Source of the DNA: Reticulitermes speratus
Taxonomy: Eukaryota > Arthropoda > Insecta > Blattodea > Rhinotermitidae
Assembly (NCBI GenBank): GCA_021186555.1
Contig: JAJKFL010000003.1
Coordinates: forward strand, 36,506,908 to 36,570,907
Length of the DNA stretch: 64,000 nt
Direction: 5' to 3'
Positions 13,015 through 23,879 of this stretch are shown here, in pieces. The number at the start of each line of letters is the position of its first letter. Within the stretch, counting starts at the first letter, position 1. Made by a program: the position numbers and the translations under genes. A model generated the notes under the pieces. The model worked only from the letters and a program-made list of their open reading frames with translations. It ran no database searches and had not been told where the DNA came from.

Positions 13015-13079
13015 ATAGGAGTTTTATACTTCTGAGTGTATTTTATTAAGTGCATAAGTTGGTTAATGTATTAATTAAA

Positions 13080-14025
13080 GCCCACTGATTATTTTAAAGG
13101 GCTTTTGTGTGACTTTTGACATTTGATTTAAAGTGTTTAGGCGAAACGGTTAGTCAGCCACCCAAGGAAAGAGGGGGCGAAAATATGTTTTGAAGTAAAT
13201 TGAAATATGTTATCCCTTATCCGCTTATTGAGATGCCTGCTCCCTATTCGAAAGAAAGTGAGGAAGATAAGAGGACCAGTTTTGCAACTCGTAAGTTCCG
13301 TACACAATACCAGACTTCTCATGTCATCTCTTGGGGCAAATACTTTTCTCTGACGTCACAGAAATTTTGAAACTTTTAACTACATCTATTGTTACTTTGA
13401 GACAGAAAAATACTCACAGTCCAAGAGTCCAAAACCAAGCGTACCTGCTTGAAGCAAGAGAATTATATTATAATAGTTGAAAACAAGAAAGAAACAAAGA
13501 ATTCAAGAAGAAGAACAAGAATAAAGCTATAAAATAGCTTACATCAAATTGTAGCCAATCAGCCTCAATCAGAGTCACCGGGGACCATGAAATTATAATA
13601 TACAGTGCAGCTGAGATACGAACAGCCTATCCATAGTTATATTTTGACTCTACCACCTACAGCCACATTGAAGGAGAGGATTCCCTTCTTGCAAAAGCGG
13701 TTTAAAGGCATTATTACTGACAAATATACAGTGCCCTCGTCACGGGCTTTAAATATTCACCTACATTAATATATATAGACTTCTTAGAACTAGAACTTGT
13801 AGAGTAGACCCCCGCCGTTTGCGGAGTTACTTTCGTGAAAAATTCATCAATGGGCGAAGTTGAGACCTTATGGGGTAAAGGTACCAATGACACACGAAAC
13901 AGGTTAATATGCAAATTAGTAATCAATACAAATTAAAACAAATTTGTGTTGGTGTTTGTTGGAATAAAGTCGGTGTTCCTGGCTGAAACTTGTCAAGGCG
14001 ATCGAAAGCTGTAGACTTAAATCAG
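13080..14025. other. Gene-free stretch
   Basis: Two short minus-strand frames (13137-13322 and 13714-13926) are not recognised. No repeat family is seen. Confidence 0.4.
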
Positions 14026-14029
14026 AAGC

Positions 14030-14385
14030 ATGGGACTAAAATAACTTCCCGGAGAGCAGCTTCGTCCACACCTGGCAATCCTTCTCCCGGAACTTTGCGG
14101 ACTAACACGAGGATTATCCGTATTGCGTCCTTCTGGTTATGGAATTCCTAGAAGTCCTTAACTGTTTCAGGTGAGACCTTTTTCCCCATTCATGTACGAG
14201 AAACGTAGCTTGTCAACGACACCAATGTAGTTGCTGAACTTTCAAAAAAGCCTCATGACTTCCAGCATACGTTGACACTAAATCATTTCTCCCTGGCATT
14301 CAAGATGCTGCGGAAGGTACGGAAAGTGTAATAGTTCTTGAATACTGTGACAACTTCCTGGTTGAATGGCTGCAGGAGTGATGTG
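14030..14385 (-). pseudogene. pogo/Tigger-like transposase C-terminal remnant
   Basis: On the minus strand, TPAAIQP (14379-14359) is followed in another frame by QEVVTVFKNYYTFRTF and a stop near 14283. This resembles the pogo/Tigger DDE transposase segment after the catalytic core (family pattern PPNTT..IQP.DQGVI..FK..Y). Further on, VSPETVKDF, a stop, then EFHNQ resembles the family's C-terminal helix region. A small deletion or frameshift lies between IQP and QEVV, and there are in-frame stops. The upstream catalytic aspartates are not visible. It is a dead fragment, and the family call rests on short motifs. Confidence 0.4.
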
Positions 14386-14659
14386 GTGCAGTGCTGGACA
14401 GCTACTCAACTCGGATATTCGGACAGGAGACACCAACATACTGCGGAAGGCACAATGACAAGGAGGACCTTGAAAAGTATATTCTTATAGGCCTACGTCA
14501 GGTACAGTTTTCAGACATGCGTCTGCTGGCACGGCCTTCTCAACTATCTCTGTGGCTCATCTTCCAGCCATACATGCAAGGCCCTTTCCGTCACGACGAC
14601 TTACACACGAAATTTTCGCACTCAGTGGAGCATTGGACTTAACGCTTTGTCTGGCCTTG

Positions 14660-15700
14660 TCTTCATTTTTCTTGACGAAACGAATCGTCGTTTCCATTAC
14701 ACTTCAGTAGTGTCCGGCCTCAGAAATGCTCATTCCTCCGTCCAACTTATCCCACACCTCAACTTGCTCTAACAGAGACATTACTGAATTTTAATTTCAT
14801 CCTCGTTCGCTTTATCAGCACAAACATCACCCTTCTCAGACTAATTAAAGGTAAAGAGCAACAATTAATTCTAAAATTTGTGAAAAGTACAAAGCACTTT
14901 ACGTTTCGCACGATGTATATGTGGGTACTAAGTGAAAAAAGCGGGCAGATACCGCCTACTTCCGTTACTCTATGCATCTATACGCAAGCACGACCGCGAA
15001 GGATCGAGGGACCTACAATGCAATACAAGAGGGTTATCACAATAATTCTTCCGCGAATAAGCCATACCGCGATGCACGAACCTGCAAACAAGGAAGATCT
15101 GCTCTGTTAACCCGACAAAAAACCAACACTACACTGCATCCTCTAGACGACAGTGATTTATACACAGGCATTAACACATACTTATGATTCATATTACGAC
15201 GGATAAACTCGTAAGACTATAAACTTCAACTTTATGCATGTGATAGCCCTATCCAATATTCATGTAACGAGCCAAGAAAAACAGGCATGCAGATTTGCCT
15301 GATTATTCTAAGGACACCAAGACTTGCGAATTTTGAAATATTTTTTAAACTAGCGTAAGAACTAGTGACAAACTCTAATTTGTAATACGCTTCGTATATA
15401 GGGTCTAATAGATTTGTACTTGAAATCTTCAAACATTTTGATTCTTTCATAAAGAGTGTTTTGGTCCAGGTTTTATTTTGGTTTGACTATTAATTAGCGT
15501 AGAAAATAGCGCTCTAGCAATGCCAGTAATCACTTTTCACTCCTATGAACATGTTTATAAAAATTTTTTTTTAGAGTGGAAAGTTCTACAAACACTGTAC
15601 AATGAAATTAGTAATCCTTTGAAGAACTTTTAAAATATCTTATGTAATAAATCACAGAAGACCAACAACACACACGTAAATTGGAAATCAACAACTGTTT
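14660..15700. other. Gene-free stretch
   Basis: Short frames at 14759-14977 (minus), 14880-15110 (plus) and 15232-15450 (minus) overlap or oppose one another and carry no family motif. Confidence 0.4.
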
Positions 15701-15708
15701 ATTTCCTC

Positions 15709-15750
15709 TTCAACCCATGTCGGTATTTTTAAGGTCATCTTCAAGAAAAT
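15709..15750 (-). ncRNA. Very degenerate hammerhead-like motif
   Basis: Minus strand: CTTGAAGATGACC, a short loop, then CCGACATGGGTTG. This matches the layout CTGAAGA-stem II-GAAAC-ATG seen elsewhere, but the GAAAC box has become GACAT. It is probably an inactive relic or a coincidence. Confidence 0.15.
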
Positions 15751-16029
15751 TTCTTTATAAAATATAGATACCAAGTACCAAAGCTTACACTGGCAAGTTT
15801 AATTAAAACAGCTAGTACTTTATGTGTAAATAAATATAACAATATGTGTATTCAAATATGATTGGCTGTTCTCATTTTTATTCCTGTCTTTAAAATGTTT
15901 TGCATTGAGTAATGTCACGCTTGATCTCTCCTTAGTTCCAAGTCTAAAAGGTATGAAAATCCTAAAAGGTAAAAACTGGTTAAAAACACGAACCACAGCT
16001 TACATCGTAGCTGCAAACATGTATTTTTT

Positions 16030-16293
16030 CCCTCAATGGCTCGACAGCCCCTTGGGGGCTTAGGCCGCCTCATTGTTTGAGGCTTCACGATCACACTTGA
16101 GACACACCACAGTCGGTAGGACTCCTCTGGACGAGGGACCAGCTCGTCGCAGAGACCTCTACCTGACAACACACAACACACAACACTCAAAAGAGACAGA
16201 CATCCATGCCCCCGGTGAGATTCAAACCCACAATCCTAGTAAGCGAGCGGCCGCAGACCCATGCCTTAGACCGCACGGCCACTGGGATCGGCG
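16030..16293 (-). repeat. SINE family 1, near-complete copy
   Basis: Read on the minus strand, the tRNA-like head starts near 16293 with CGATCCCAGTGGCC, runs through a box A region (GGTCTAAGGCATGGGTC) and box B (GGGTTTGAATCTC), and continues into a body with GGCATGGATGTCTGTCTC, ACTCGTCC-like and GTGTGATCGTGAAGCC blocks, ending in GGGGCTGTCGAGCC near 16035. This is the most complete of six copies in the window and serves as the internal reference. Reverse transcription would depend on a partner LINE. Single-base changes in box B suggest an old insertion. Confidence 0.85.
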
Positions 16294-16309
16294 CAAACAC
16301 ATATAGTAT

Positions 16310-17675
16310 ACTATATAATCACATATATCAATACATGTGTATATAACGGGGTATATCATGTGCGTGGTGTACATTGCTCTTGAGTTCCGATATCCGTAGC
16401 ACTCCAATTTGTTCATACACTTTACTTTTTGTGTTATATTACAGATCACTAAAACAGCACTCAAATTTGGGTGTTTTATGTAAAACTGGTGGTCAGCCAG
16501 AGTTGTGTGGGCGCTACGTCACATTTCCCTACAGCAACGACTAGTTCTTACGATTAGGAGTTGGAATGGTAGAGTTTATCAAAGCATAAATGCAGGCAAC
16601 AACGCTGTTTGTATCCCGATGGCTACTCGTAAGCTGAAGGCACGAAAATAGGCGATTTCATACATAGGCCTAGCAGCAGATGAAGGCAGCACTTGTAGTG
16701 AAACCGTTTTCTTGTGTTTGGAAAAAAGTTAACTACTAATGCTTCACACCCCATCAAGTCCCTCAGTACTCAGACTTGGGCACTTTGTAACAGAGACGGA
16801 TACATAGCACGCAAGGTGCAGTGCCTGAAGGCCGTGGGTTCATGACAGTAAAACGTGTTATTGTTAATGTGTCAAGTTGCACAAGTGGCAGAAAAGTAGA
16901 AAATGGAATGCTAATGCAAAAATGGCCAGATACGAATGAGAAATTATTACTTAAACGCGGTAAGTTATAAAATTGAGGCGTATTTAAACAAAGTAAGGCA
17001 TAAATAGGAAAATAATGGAAAATAAATGTAAAAATAAAAAATTGTATGTAGAGGGGCTGTGGGCTGTAACGAAAACGGTGATCAGTCCCACGACACGCAT
17101 AGGCCAGTAGGCCAATAAGTATTGAAGTCAATAAGTACCACATCATATTCACAAATGGACATGTTCCATTTTTATCTGCACTGCTCCCACTGACTACTGC
17201 GTCTTTTTTCCTCCTATACTGCCTTTTAAAACACAAAGAAAATTGGCGTTATGCGGTTGATCGATGTTTAAACACGGGTTTAGTGGAGGGAAAACAAGGA
17301 ATAGCTATCAGATCTGGTCGGTTATTTACTAGAAATTATAATTTATTTTTATAACATCCATACATAGATTGTAAAGACCTGTGTTAAAATGCATAACTGC
17401 GCATTAAAATACATGAGAATGAGATTAATAACTTATAGTATTAGGTTGGAGTCCATCTTGCTCGAAGGCGAATCGCAATGCTTAGAATATAAGAAAAACT
17501 AGATTAGAAAATGTGTTCTACTTATGACATATCCTGAAGGTCTGGTTTAATACTTACCATGCCACATTTGCGGTACTTGCTTAACACAGAGTCCCTTCCA
17601 TTCTTACATGGGTGTGTGTGAGCGCGTGCTTTGTGTTTGAGGCCACGGGGACGTGTCTGCATATGAAAAGCATTT
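16310..17675. other. Gene-free stretch
   Basis: The 157-codon minus-strand frame at 16763-17236 is rich in F/L/Y with no recognised domain, and is probably a chance frame. A TAGGCCTA octamer lies at 16665-16672. Confidence 0.4.
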
Positions 17676-17681
17676 TTTTTT

Positions 17682-17808
17682 TCATGGGTCGACAGCCCTA
17701 GTGGGCCTAGGCCTTTTCAACGTTAAAGTTTTGAGATCACACTCAGGTAGACACATCACATTCGGCAGGACTCCTCTGGAAGAGTGATCGGCCCGTCGCA
17801 GAGGCCAC
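17682..17808 (-). repeat. SINE family 1, tRNA head missing
   Basis: The body and tail of the family are present: a GGGTCGACAGCCC tail, GATCACACTCAG, and GACTCCTCTGGAAGAGTGATC. The sequence stops at GCAGAGGCC before the tRNA-like head. It is a 5'-truncated insertion, as expected for target-primed reverse transcription that stopped early, or a later deletion. A run of T at 17672-17681 corresponds to an A tail on the minus strand. Confidence 0.8.
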
Positions 17809-18303
17809 GAAGAGCACAACCACAGAAATAATGAGGTCTTCCTAGCTCTGGTTGTTACCTTCCCTTAGATTTTAAATTAGATACAGTGTTTTCCAAGACC
17901 ACTGAACAGATTAAGACTTTAGTTTGATAGGTAAATTATTCTCGACAGTCTTCGAAATTGCAAGCGACGGACGTTTGTGTTGGAATTCTTATGAAGTTAA
18001 TCCAAAAAAAAACAATTATTTATGTGCCACGCATGCAAACCTGGCAGGTATACGTTTTATTAATTTGTTAATTTTTGCACGCTACATGAAGAGCTCTATT
18101 TATATTTTACAAGGAAAACACACTCAGGCAAATGAGCGAAGTACGTTACGTATTATTACAAATTCATTTCAAATTTAATATTCCAGTTCTCTGGGTTAAT
18201 AATGTTGTCTATTATGCTAACATTAAATGTTGAATTTATTTAAATATTGTTCAAATATATATATTTCCCAATATACGGTCATAAACAACACCATATATAA
18301 ATC

Positions 18304-18352
18304 GATTAGGCGACGAGTTTCGACTTATTACAAGCCATCATCGGCCTTCTCT
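18304..18352 (-). ncRNA. Hammerhead-like motif, one core change
   Basis: Minus strand: AAGGC, CCGATGA (expected CTGATGA, U4 to C), stem II GGCTT/AAGTC with a GTAAT loop, GAAAC (18321-18317), then TCGTC and GCCTAA. The GTC triplet is canonical. GGC/GCC plus a neighbouring A-T pair form stem I directly at the predicted cut site. C-G and A-T pairs form a two-pair stem III. Apart from the U4 change and the extra U before stem II, every element is in place. Confidence 0.42.
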
Positions 18353-18529
18353 TTTAAGAACCATTTCTTGTATTATAATGTTTTATTTTATGTCACTTCA
18401 TATGTCAATAGGCCTATGCGTCTTTAGAAATTGCTAATAATGTTGATCGTATAAACAGAATATTTGGTGAAAACAGAAGTACTTTTAACTCAATCTACAA
18501 GATTTTAATTTTCTAATGTCCAGAACCAG

Positions 18530-18760
18530 CCGATCCCAGTGGACGCGCTGTTTAAGGTTTGGGTCTGTGGCCGTTCGCTTGCTGGGATTTTGGGTTCGAA
18601 GCCTGCTGGGGGCATGGATGTCTGTCTGGTCTGAGTGCTGCGTCGGGCTGATCACCCGTCCAGATTAGTTCTACCGAATGTGGTGTGTCTGAGTGTGATC
18701 GTGAAGCCTCGGAAATGAGGACGCCCTGGCTCACTAGGGGCTGTCGCGCCATGTAAAAAG
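18530..18760 (+). repeat. SINE family 1, full-length plus-strand copy
   Basis: The copy starts with the head CCGATCCCAGTGGACGCGCT, has box B GGGTTCGAAGCC (about 18590-18601), then GGCATGGATGTCTGTC. It ends with GATCGTGAAGCCTCGG, ACTAGGGGCTGTCGC and an A-rich tail. It is the only full-length plus-strand copy in this window. A TGTGTTGTCAGG-like internal block present in the 16.0 and 19.5 kb copies is replaced or lost here, so family subtypes exist. Confidence 0.85.
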
Positions 18761-19380
18761 AAGTCCAGAAGTATTGTTATATTCCACTACAAAAATCGAG
18801 TTCGAACTGGTATATTTTGTAAAGTTCCCTTGAAGGGGCTGGTCCAATACATAGCGAATTTTATCGTAGCTCTAAAAATAATAAGTTACTGTCCCCAGTC
18901 ATTATCACCATCGTCTAGATGTAAGATTAAATCACAGACTAGAAACAAACAACCTGAATTCTGTAAGAATGAAAATGCTGTCCGTCTGTTAGCTCACAGA
19001 AGATAAGTGCACCGGTCCTCATGTTTTCTTAACAGCAAACCTAAGCACTGTCACGAATCTGGTGCGGTAAATGAACTGCAGGCATCTACGTCCACGTTAT
19101 TAAGCGTACAGGAATCGATCAGTTCTCGACAGCCACAAGCAATTACGACAACATATTATACTAACAAAGCAACCACAACTCCAGCGTGATAGTCGCTTTG
19201 CAGGTTGAGGAAACCTTAATTTCAGACGATTACCACGTCGAGGGCGGCAGAGTGGCGTCATCGAGCAGCTTTCCCTCCCACCGCCACTTCAGCCTAAATC
19301 TTCCATTTATGTTAAGGAACATTTTAAGAACCTCTCTCACTTACATAATAATAATATATAATAATGACCACGACGCGACA

Positions 19381-19425
19381 ACAACAAGAGCAGCAGCAGT
19401 AGCAGCAATAGCAGCAGCAACAACT
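19381..19425 (+). repeat. Imperfect CAG/CAA trinucleotide repeat
   Basis: Interrupted AGCAGCAGCAGT-type units followed by CAACAA. An open frame crosses it, giving A-rich low-complexity peptide, but there is no reason to call it coding. Confidence 0.8.
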
Positions 19426-19473
19426 ACAAAATTTCCATGGGACATAGCCTAAGTGTAGTGCTCTTCAAGAAGC

Positions 19474-19703
19474 TGACTCATATCAGCCCCTAGTGAGCTA
19501 GGGCCCCCTCATTCACGATCACACTCAAACACAAACACTTGGTAGGAATCCTCTGGACGAGTGATCAGCCCTACGCAGAGACCTATACCTGACAACACAC
19601 AACACTCACAAGAGACAGACATCCATGCCCCCGGCGGGATTCGAATCTACAATCCTAGCAAGCGAGAGGTTGCAGACCCACGCCGCGGCCACTGGGATCG
19701 GCG
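19474..19703 (-). repeat. SINE family 1 copy with deleted box A region
   Basis: The body and both ends match the 16.0 kb copy. On the minus strand the head reads CGATCCCAGTGGCCGCGGCG and then joins the GTGGGTCTGC part, lacking the roughly 10 bases (TCTAAGGC-type) that include box A. Box B (GGATTCGAATCCCGC region, about 19638-19652) is intact. Without box A this copy could not drive its own Pol III transcription. Confidence 0.85.
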
Positions 19704-19714
19704 ACTAATATCCT

Positions 19715-20640
19715 ACTGTCAATAAATTCGTCGTTCATGGAACTGGAAAGTTTACAAATTTAAAATCACTAATAAATGTATTCAGAAATAGTAATGACGA
19801 CTATTACTAGCCGATCACACAACTGATTTAGCATATTCAAATAACAGTGGAAAGTGCTTCCTTTACCTTTTTCTCCTTACTGCTCTGTGCATCTCCCCTG
19901 AATCAATTGAAAAGCTAGAAACAGTCCGTTAGTTTTGTGAAAACTAGCTCTCTGAATCTATTCCTTTGCGTCCGTAATGCTTTTATAAGATACTATGTTA
20001 AATCTTAAAAATGGACATTTTACGTATTGTCTTTCAATATATTCGTCAATGCACAGTTATTTTCATTATGGCCACATCGACGTAAGTTATATTTTAGACC
20101 ACAGCACTGGATGCAACCATTTAACGATACGCCACAGGCCTAGCATATTTTTTCTCAGTGGGTAACTATCCTGGTAACATTAAGAGAACAGAATTATCGG
20201 AATATTAATTGACACTTCTCATCAATACAAATACGTCATCGTAATAAATAGGCTTAATTAAATTGCCACGTTTAAATAAAATCTGTTACATATATAATGG
20301 GTTAGAACATTAACATCAGTTTATTTGTTTTCTGAATTGATTCGTCGATTAAAATGTAATCAAATATAATTCAATTTATAAATTACTGTTCCTTCTGTTA
20401 AAACTATAAGAAACGAGTAAAGCTTGTGAATGTTGTACAAATTGTTTTCACTCTGCTATCGTTTCTACAGTCCGCATTACGAAGACGTATAAATCATTTT
20501 TACTACTAAACGCTGACGGATGTGGGTCTACATATGTGTTAATTCCCGGTGCAAGTGTCTGTTAAAATGTTTTGTCGCTGAAAGACGAGAGCGCATTATT
20601 GTCGAGGCAACAGTATAACATCGCTACTACCAGTTAAACA
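19715..20640. other. Gene-free stretch
   Basis: A+T-rich sequence with no supported gene, repeat family or RNA. Confidence 0.4.
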
Positions 20641-20708
20641 GACGAGGGACTGGGACTGTGGACTTCTTTTTAATGTCGAGATTTATGGTTTGTTTATATC
20701 TTGTCAAC

Positions 20709-20858
20709 ATGGCGGCTAGAAGGAGAGAGGAACAGAATGGAGGGAGAGTCGAACTGATTTATGGGCGGAGCGTGTTGGTGAAGACAGAAGAGGGGAGATA
20801 CAGCTGCCAACTAGGAAAAGAACTACCCACAAGACGCAACTTCGGCGCCATCTATTGA
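20709..20858 (+). CDS. Possible short coding exon (weak)
   Basis: A CAACATGGCGGC context, typical of an animal start codon, opens a frame reading MAARRREEQNGG and ending at 20858 after NFGAIY. The segment is locally richer in G+C and CpG than its surroundings. An in-frame upstream ATG exists at about 20673. The peptide is highly charged and not recognised. It could be a first exon, a repeat fragment or chance. No splice structure is established. Confidence 0.12.
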   Translation: MAARRREEQNGGRVELIYGRSVLVKTEEGRYSCQLGKELPTRRNFGAIY

Positions 20859-21633
20859 AGAGTATTCATAACTATAAGCTATACACCATGAGGGATCTGC
20901 TGGTAAGAAAGCTACTTAATGGTGGTTACCAGTTCAGTCGATACTGCAGTCAATCACAACACGTTACTACACATTTTGTCAGACTGACACACCTACTTAC
21001 TGAAATCCACCAGAAAAAAAATTTAGTCATCACTGGTTTTATATTTCAAATGTAACTATCGAAGTTATCATCAGCAGTGGATCATTTGCAAAAATTTCAA
21101 AGTTCAAGAGGAAATTCTGTAGCAATATTAACTTCGTAATTAAAAAGCATAAAACACCGGAAAGTTCATTCCTAACCCATTGCCAACGACCCACATGGTA
21201 ATGTGAACTATATGAAGGCTCATTTTGTACGACTGAGTCTCAGTAATATTAGTAACATTAATATTTATAACCATATGTGGATCTTATTGTTTATATACGT
21301 ATCAAAGTTTAGTAACGATAATAATAATTTAATTCTTGAATATTCTAAGTCTTAAGGGGTGTGACGCTGTGTCGTTGGGTAAGTAGTCCCCGGTGTTTAG
21401 AAAAACTGTAGTGACGTCATCTTGAGGGTTAAGCAGTCAAATAAAATACTTACAGCACAGATTTACCGCTGTGGGAACCTCAAATCTGGCATTTAAATTT
21501 TTACCACTCAAGTGCGATCTCAACAGACTCATGGCCAAATACAAAGAGACAACAGACAACAGACAACAAGATCAAAAGGAAGATATAAGAAAGAACGCTA
21601 TTATAGTTAATTTAATTAAAAGTCAAAGTTAAG

Positions 21634-21676
21634 AATGATGGTGATGATAACGAAGATAATAATGACGCTGATGATG
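21634..21676 (+). repeat. GATGAT-rich microsatellite
   Basis: Interrupted GAT/GATAAT units ending in (GAT)5. Confidence 0.7.
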
Positions 21677-21800
21677 ATGATGATCCTGTTGTGTAGTCTC
21701 GCACAGGAATAAGAGTATCTCGTATTTATAATTTCGGATATTGCTATTTCGCAAACCTCATGTAACTTAAAGTTAATCTATTGCAGCAGACACATGTGTC

Positions 21801-21936
21801 ATTTTCTCGGGCTAGCAGCTGCGTCAATTTGTTAAGTGGCGACTAAACCAGCGTTTCGAGACAGAGATGGTTCTCCAAACGTTGCTTTAGTCGCCATTTA
21901 ACCAAATGAAACGGCTGCTGGACCAAGAAATTTTAT
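21801..21936. mobile_element. Snap-back inverted repeat
   Basis: The left arm (21801-21862) and right arm (21872-21936) are imperfect reverse complements. The best core is GGCGACTAAA (21838-21847) against TTTAGTCGCC (about 21887-21896), with neighbouring AGCAGC/GCTGCT and CGTTT/AAACG matches on either side. The loop is only about 10 bases. It is consistent with a small foldback or MITE that could form a hairpin RNA. No second copy is seen in the window. Confidence 0.6.
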
Positions 21937-22419
21937 TGTAGGTACATAATTATGTTGTTACAGTGTTAATGAAGAGAACATACGCGATTATGCTGACACA
22001 TAGATTTGAGTTTTGTCATGTCTGTGCTATGCATATATAAAAAGATATTTCAAGTAATATTTACATGGGATCTAAGTTCTAGACCTATTATGGATAAATT
22101 AAGATTCTACTTTAAGTAAGGTGCAGCTTATTATAGATTAACATTAAATTTGTTCAGTGACTTTTAATGTAAACTTCCGGCACTGATTGCGTAATTTCGG
22201 AAATGAAACGTAAGACGGAGAAAGAGTTACTATCTTCCGATTTTGTTAACTTTCTTGTTCCAGAAACATAATAACAATATAACGATTGTGCGAATTCATT
22301 TAGATCAATGTACACACGGACAAATGACTAACCAAGGCAGCAACAAACAAGAGACACATATTGCGTGAAACGTTTTCTTGCGTTAAAAAGTAAAGTTAAA
22401 GGAAAGGTAAAGATAAAGG

Positions 22420-22710
22420 TCACACCATAACATGGCATAGGAGGAAACAGAGGGCACAAAGGGGGAGTAGAGGTATAGCTCTACTCATTCTTAACCTCGG
22501 TGTTAGATGGGGTGCGTGGTCAAAGCCGAGCTCCGGCCCTTTTACCCCCGGGAAATGCTCCGATATCCATTTTAGAAAAGGTGGGTGGGATCCAGGGCCG
22601 GTCTGGACGGGTACGGAGAACAGAAACTCTCTTGCCCGCACCGGAGTTCAAACGCCGAACCGACCAGCCTGCAGCGAGTTGCTATGCTGAGTAGGCCATC
22701 CAGGCGACCC
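22420..22710 (-). repeat. SINE family 2 copy
   Basis: Read on the minus strand, a tRNA-like head (GGCCTACTCAGCATAGC, then GGCGTTTGAACTCC as box B, about 22645-22658) leads into a G+C-rich body with CCCGGGGGTAAAAGGGCCGG and a CATCTAACACCGAGGTTAAG block. The same CTTAACCTCGG and ATGGGGTG blocks occur in the copy at 49.1 kb. The opposed open frames across it (22420-22641 and 22500-22694) are by-products. Confidence 0.75.
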
Positions 22711-22714
22711 CTCT

Positions 22715-23790
22715 GTTAAAATGTACACAAATGGAAATAATGCAATATTTCTTATTATTTAAACAAGAAATTGAAAGCTACTTGATACAAGTCTTTTAGT
22801 TCATACTTTACCTTCAAGAGGAATTTGGGTAACTTGTAATTCATTCACATATGGTACTGGTAATAAGTTGCACATATAAGGCGCATTTCAGCAGCTGTTC
22901 AGTCCAGACGGTCATGACATGTGCTGGGTCACGTATTCTGCAGACACTGACAGAATGACAAGTCGTGTGTACTGTGACAGACATTCAAATAAGCCACGAT
23001 CACTTCTCTTCAACATCCTTTACAAGTCATCATTCATTAATCATCCTACCTTTCGACGCTGTATAGTCCGTGCTATTGACAGTGTCGTTAAATAAGCAAT
23101 AAATAGGTTACAACTGTTACGACAATAGACTTACAAACCGCGCCGCTTACAAAGGTAAGCTGCCTGCGCTTATTACTGGCCAAAACGATCAGATCGTAAA
23201 GGGAATGTAGGAACAGTTATAGAAATTGCTTCTTACCTACGCACACTATTCTAACAAATCAAGTATGTCAAACGCAGCCTCAAATATATGTTTCGCCACA
23301 TTGTATGTGATTCTCAGTAGAAAGAATGGAACGCAAAATGTGAAAATATTTTTCTCGGAAGTCACAGCTAATATCGCCGTCCCTACCAATACTATTCACT
23401 ATATTCAACCCCCAAACGATATGTCGGCTAAATATAAAATTTGGCGACAGCTCCATTTCTTGTTTTTTATTAGGGCTACATACGTACACTAGGGGATCGT
23501 AACAAAAGTGACGTATTCATTCATCACAAACTTCCAGTGTGCGACCTTTTCCAATTTGGTACGGTAACTGATAATGTTCACTAAATTTCATGAAAATTAC
23601 TTAAAGTCTGTAATTCTAATTTTTTAAATGCGCATGCGAGCATGCACCTACGCATAGGCTCTTGAAGGTACCATAAGAGTCTGTGACATCAAAAGTAAGG
23701 ACTGTTACTCGAAGCTCATTATGAATAATGCTTTAAGAGAGCCAGAGATGCGAGATTTTAGTTTCTCACAGCGGTACTGATGAGGATCCA
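22715..23790. other. Gene-free stretch
   Basis: The opposite-strand frames at 23226-23492 and 23280-23489 coincide, a sign of low stop density rather than genes. Nothing else is supported. Confidence 0.4.
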
Positions 23791-23872
23791 ACCAAGTCTT
23801 CTGGGACGTTACGCTGTAGATTGGTTACTGACTGTTCGAGGGATCATAGTACTTCCATCTTCAGGGTAAACA
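23790..23872 (-). ncRNA. Hammerhead-like motif with family flank, damaged GAAAC
   Basis: Minus strand: CTGAAGA (23864-23858), a TGGAAG...-type stem II, then CGAACAGTC (expected GAAACGTC) and AGTAACC. The first box is intact but the second is altered, so it is probably inactive. The adjoining CCAAGTCTTCTGGGACGTTA (about 23793-23812) recurs in similar form next to the motifs at 38.4, 46.3 and 50.05 kb. This marks one dispersed element family. Confidence 0.35.
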
Positions 23873-23879
23873 GACTAAG

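Larger units (their letters stand above)
12771..13077. mobile_element. 307-bp foldback with two opposed hammerhead-like cores
   Basis: The whole segment is one long imperfect palindrome. TAATTAATACATTAACCAAC at the left end (12771-12790) is mirrored by GGTTAATGTATTAATTA at the right end (13061-13077). The arms meet with almost no loop at GTGTCGCGACAC (12913-12924). Each arm carries a hammerhead-like motif, so one is transcribed whichever strand is used. Type I hammerheads are known from Penelope-like elements, and a head-to-head pair of such units would give this shape. No protein is encoded. Confidence 0.75.

Noticed and set aside
16030..19703. tRNA-like boxes as real tRNA genes
   Set aside because: Only boxes A and B are tRNA-like. 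The sequence continues into SINE bodies and no acceptor stem closes.
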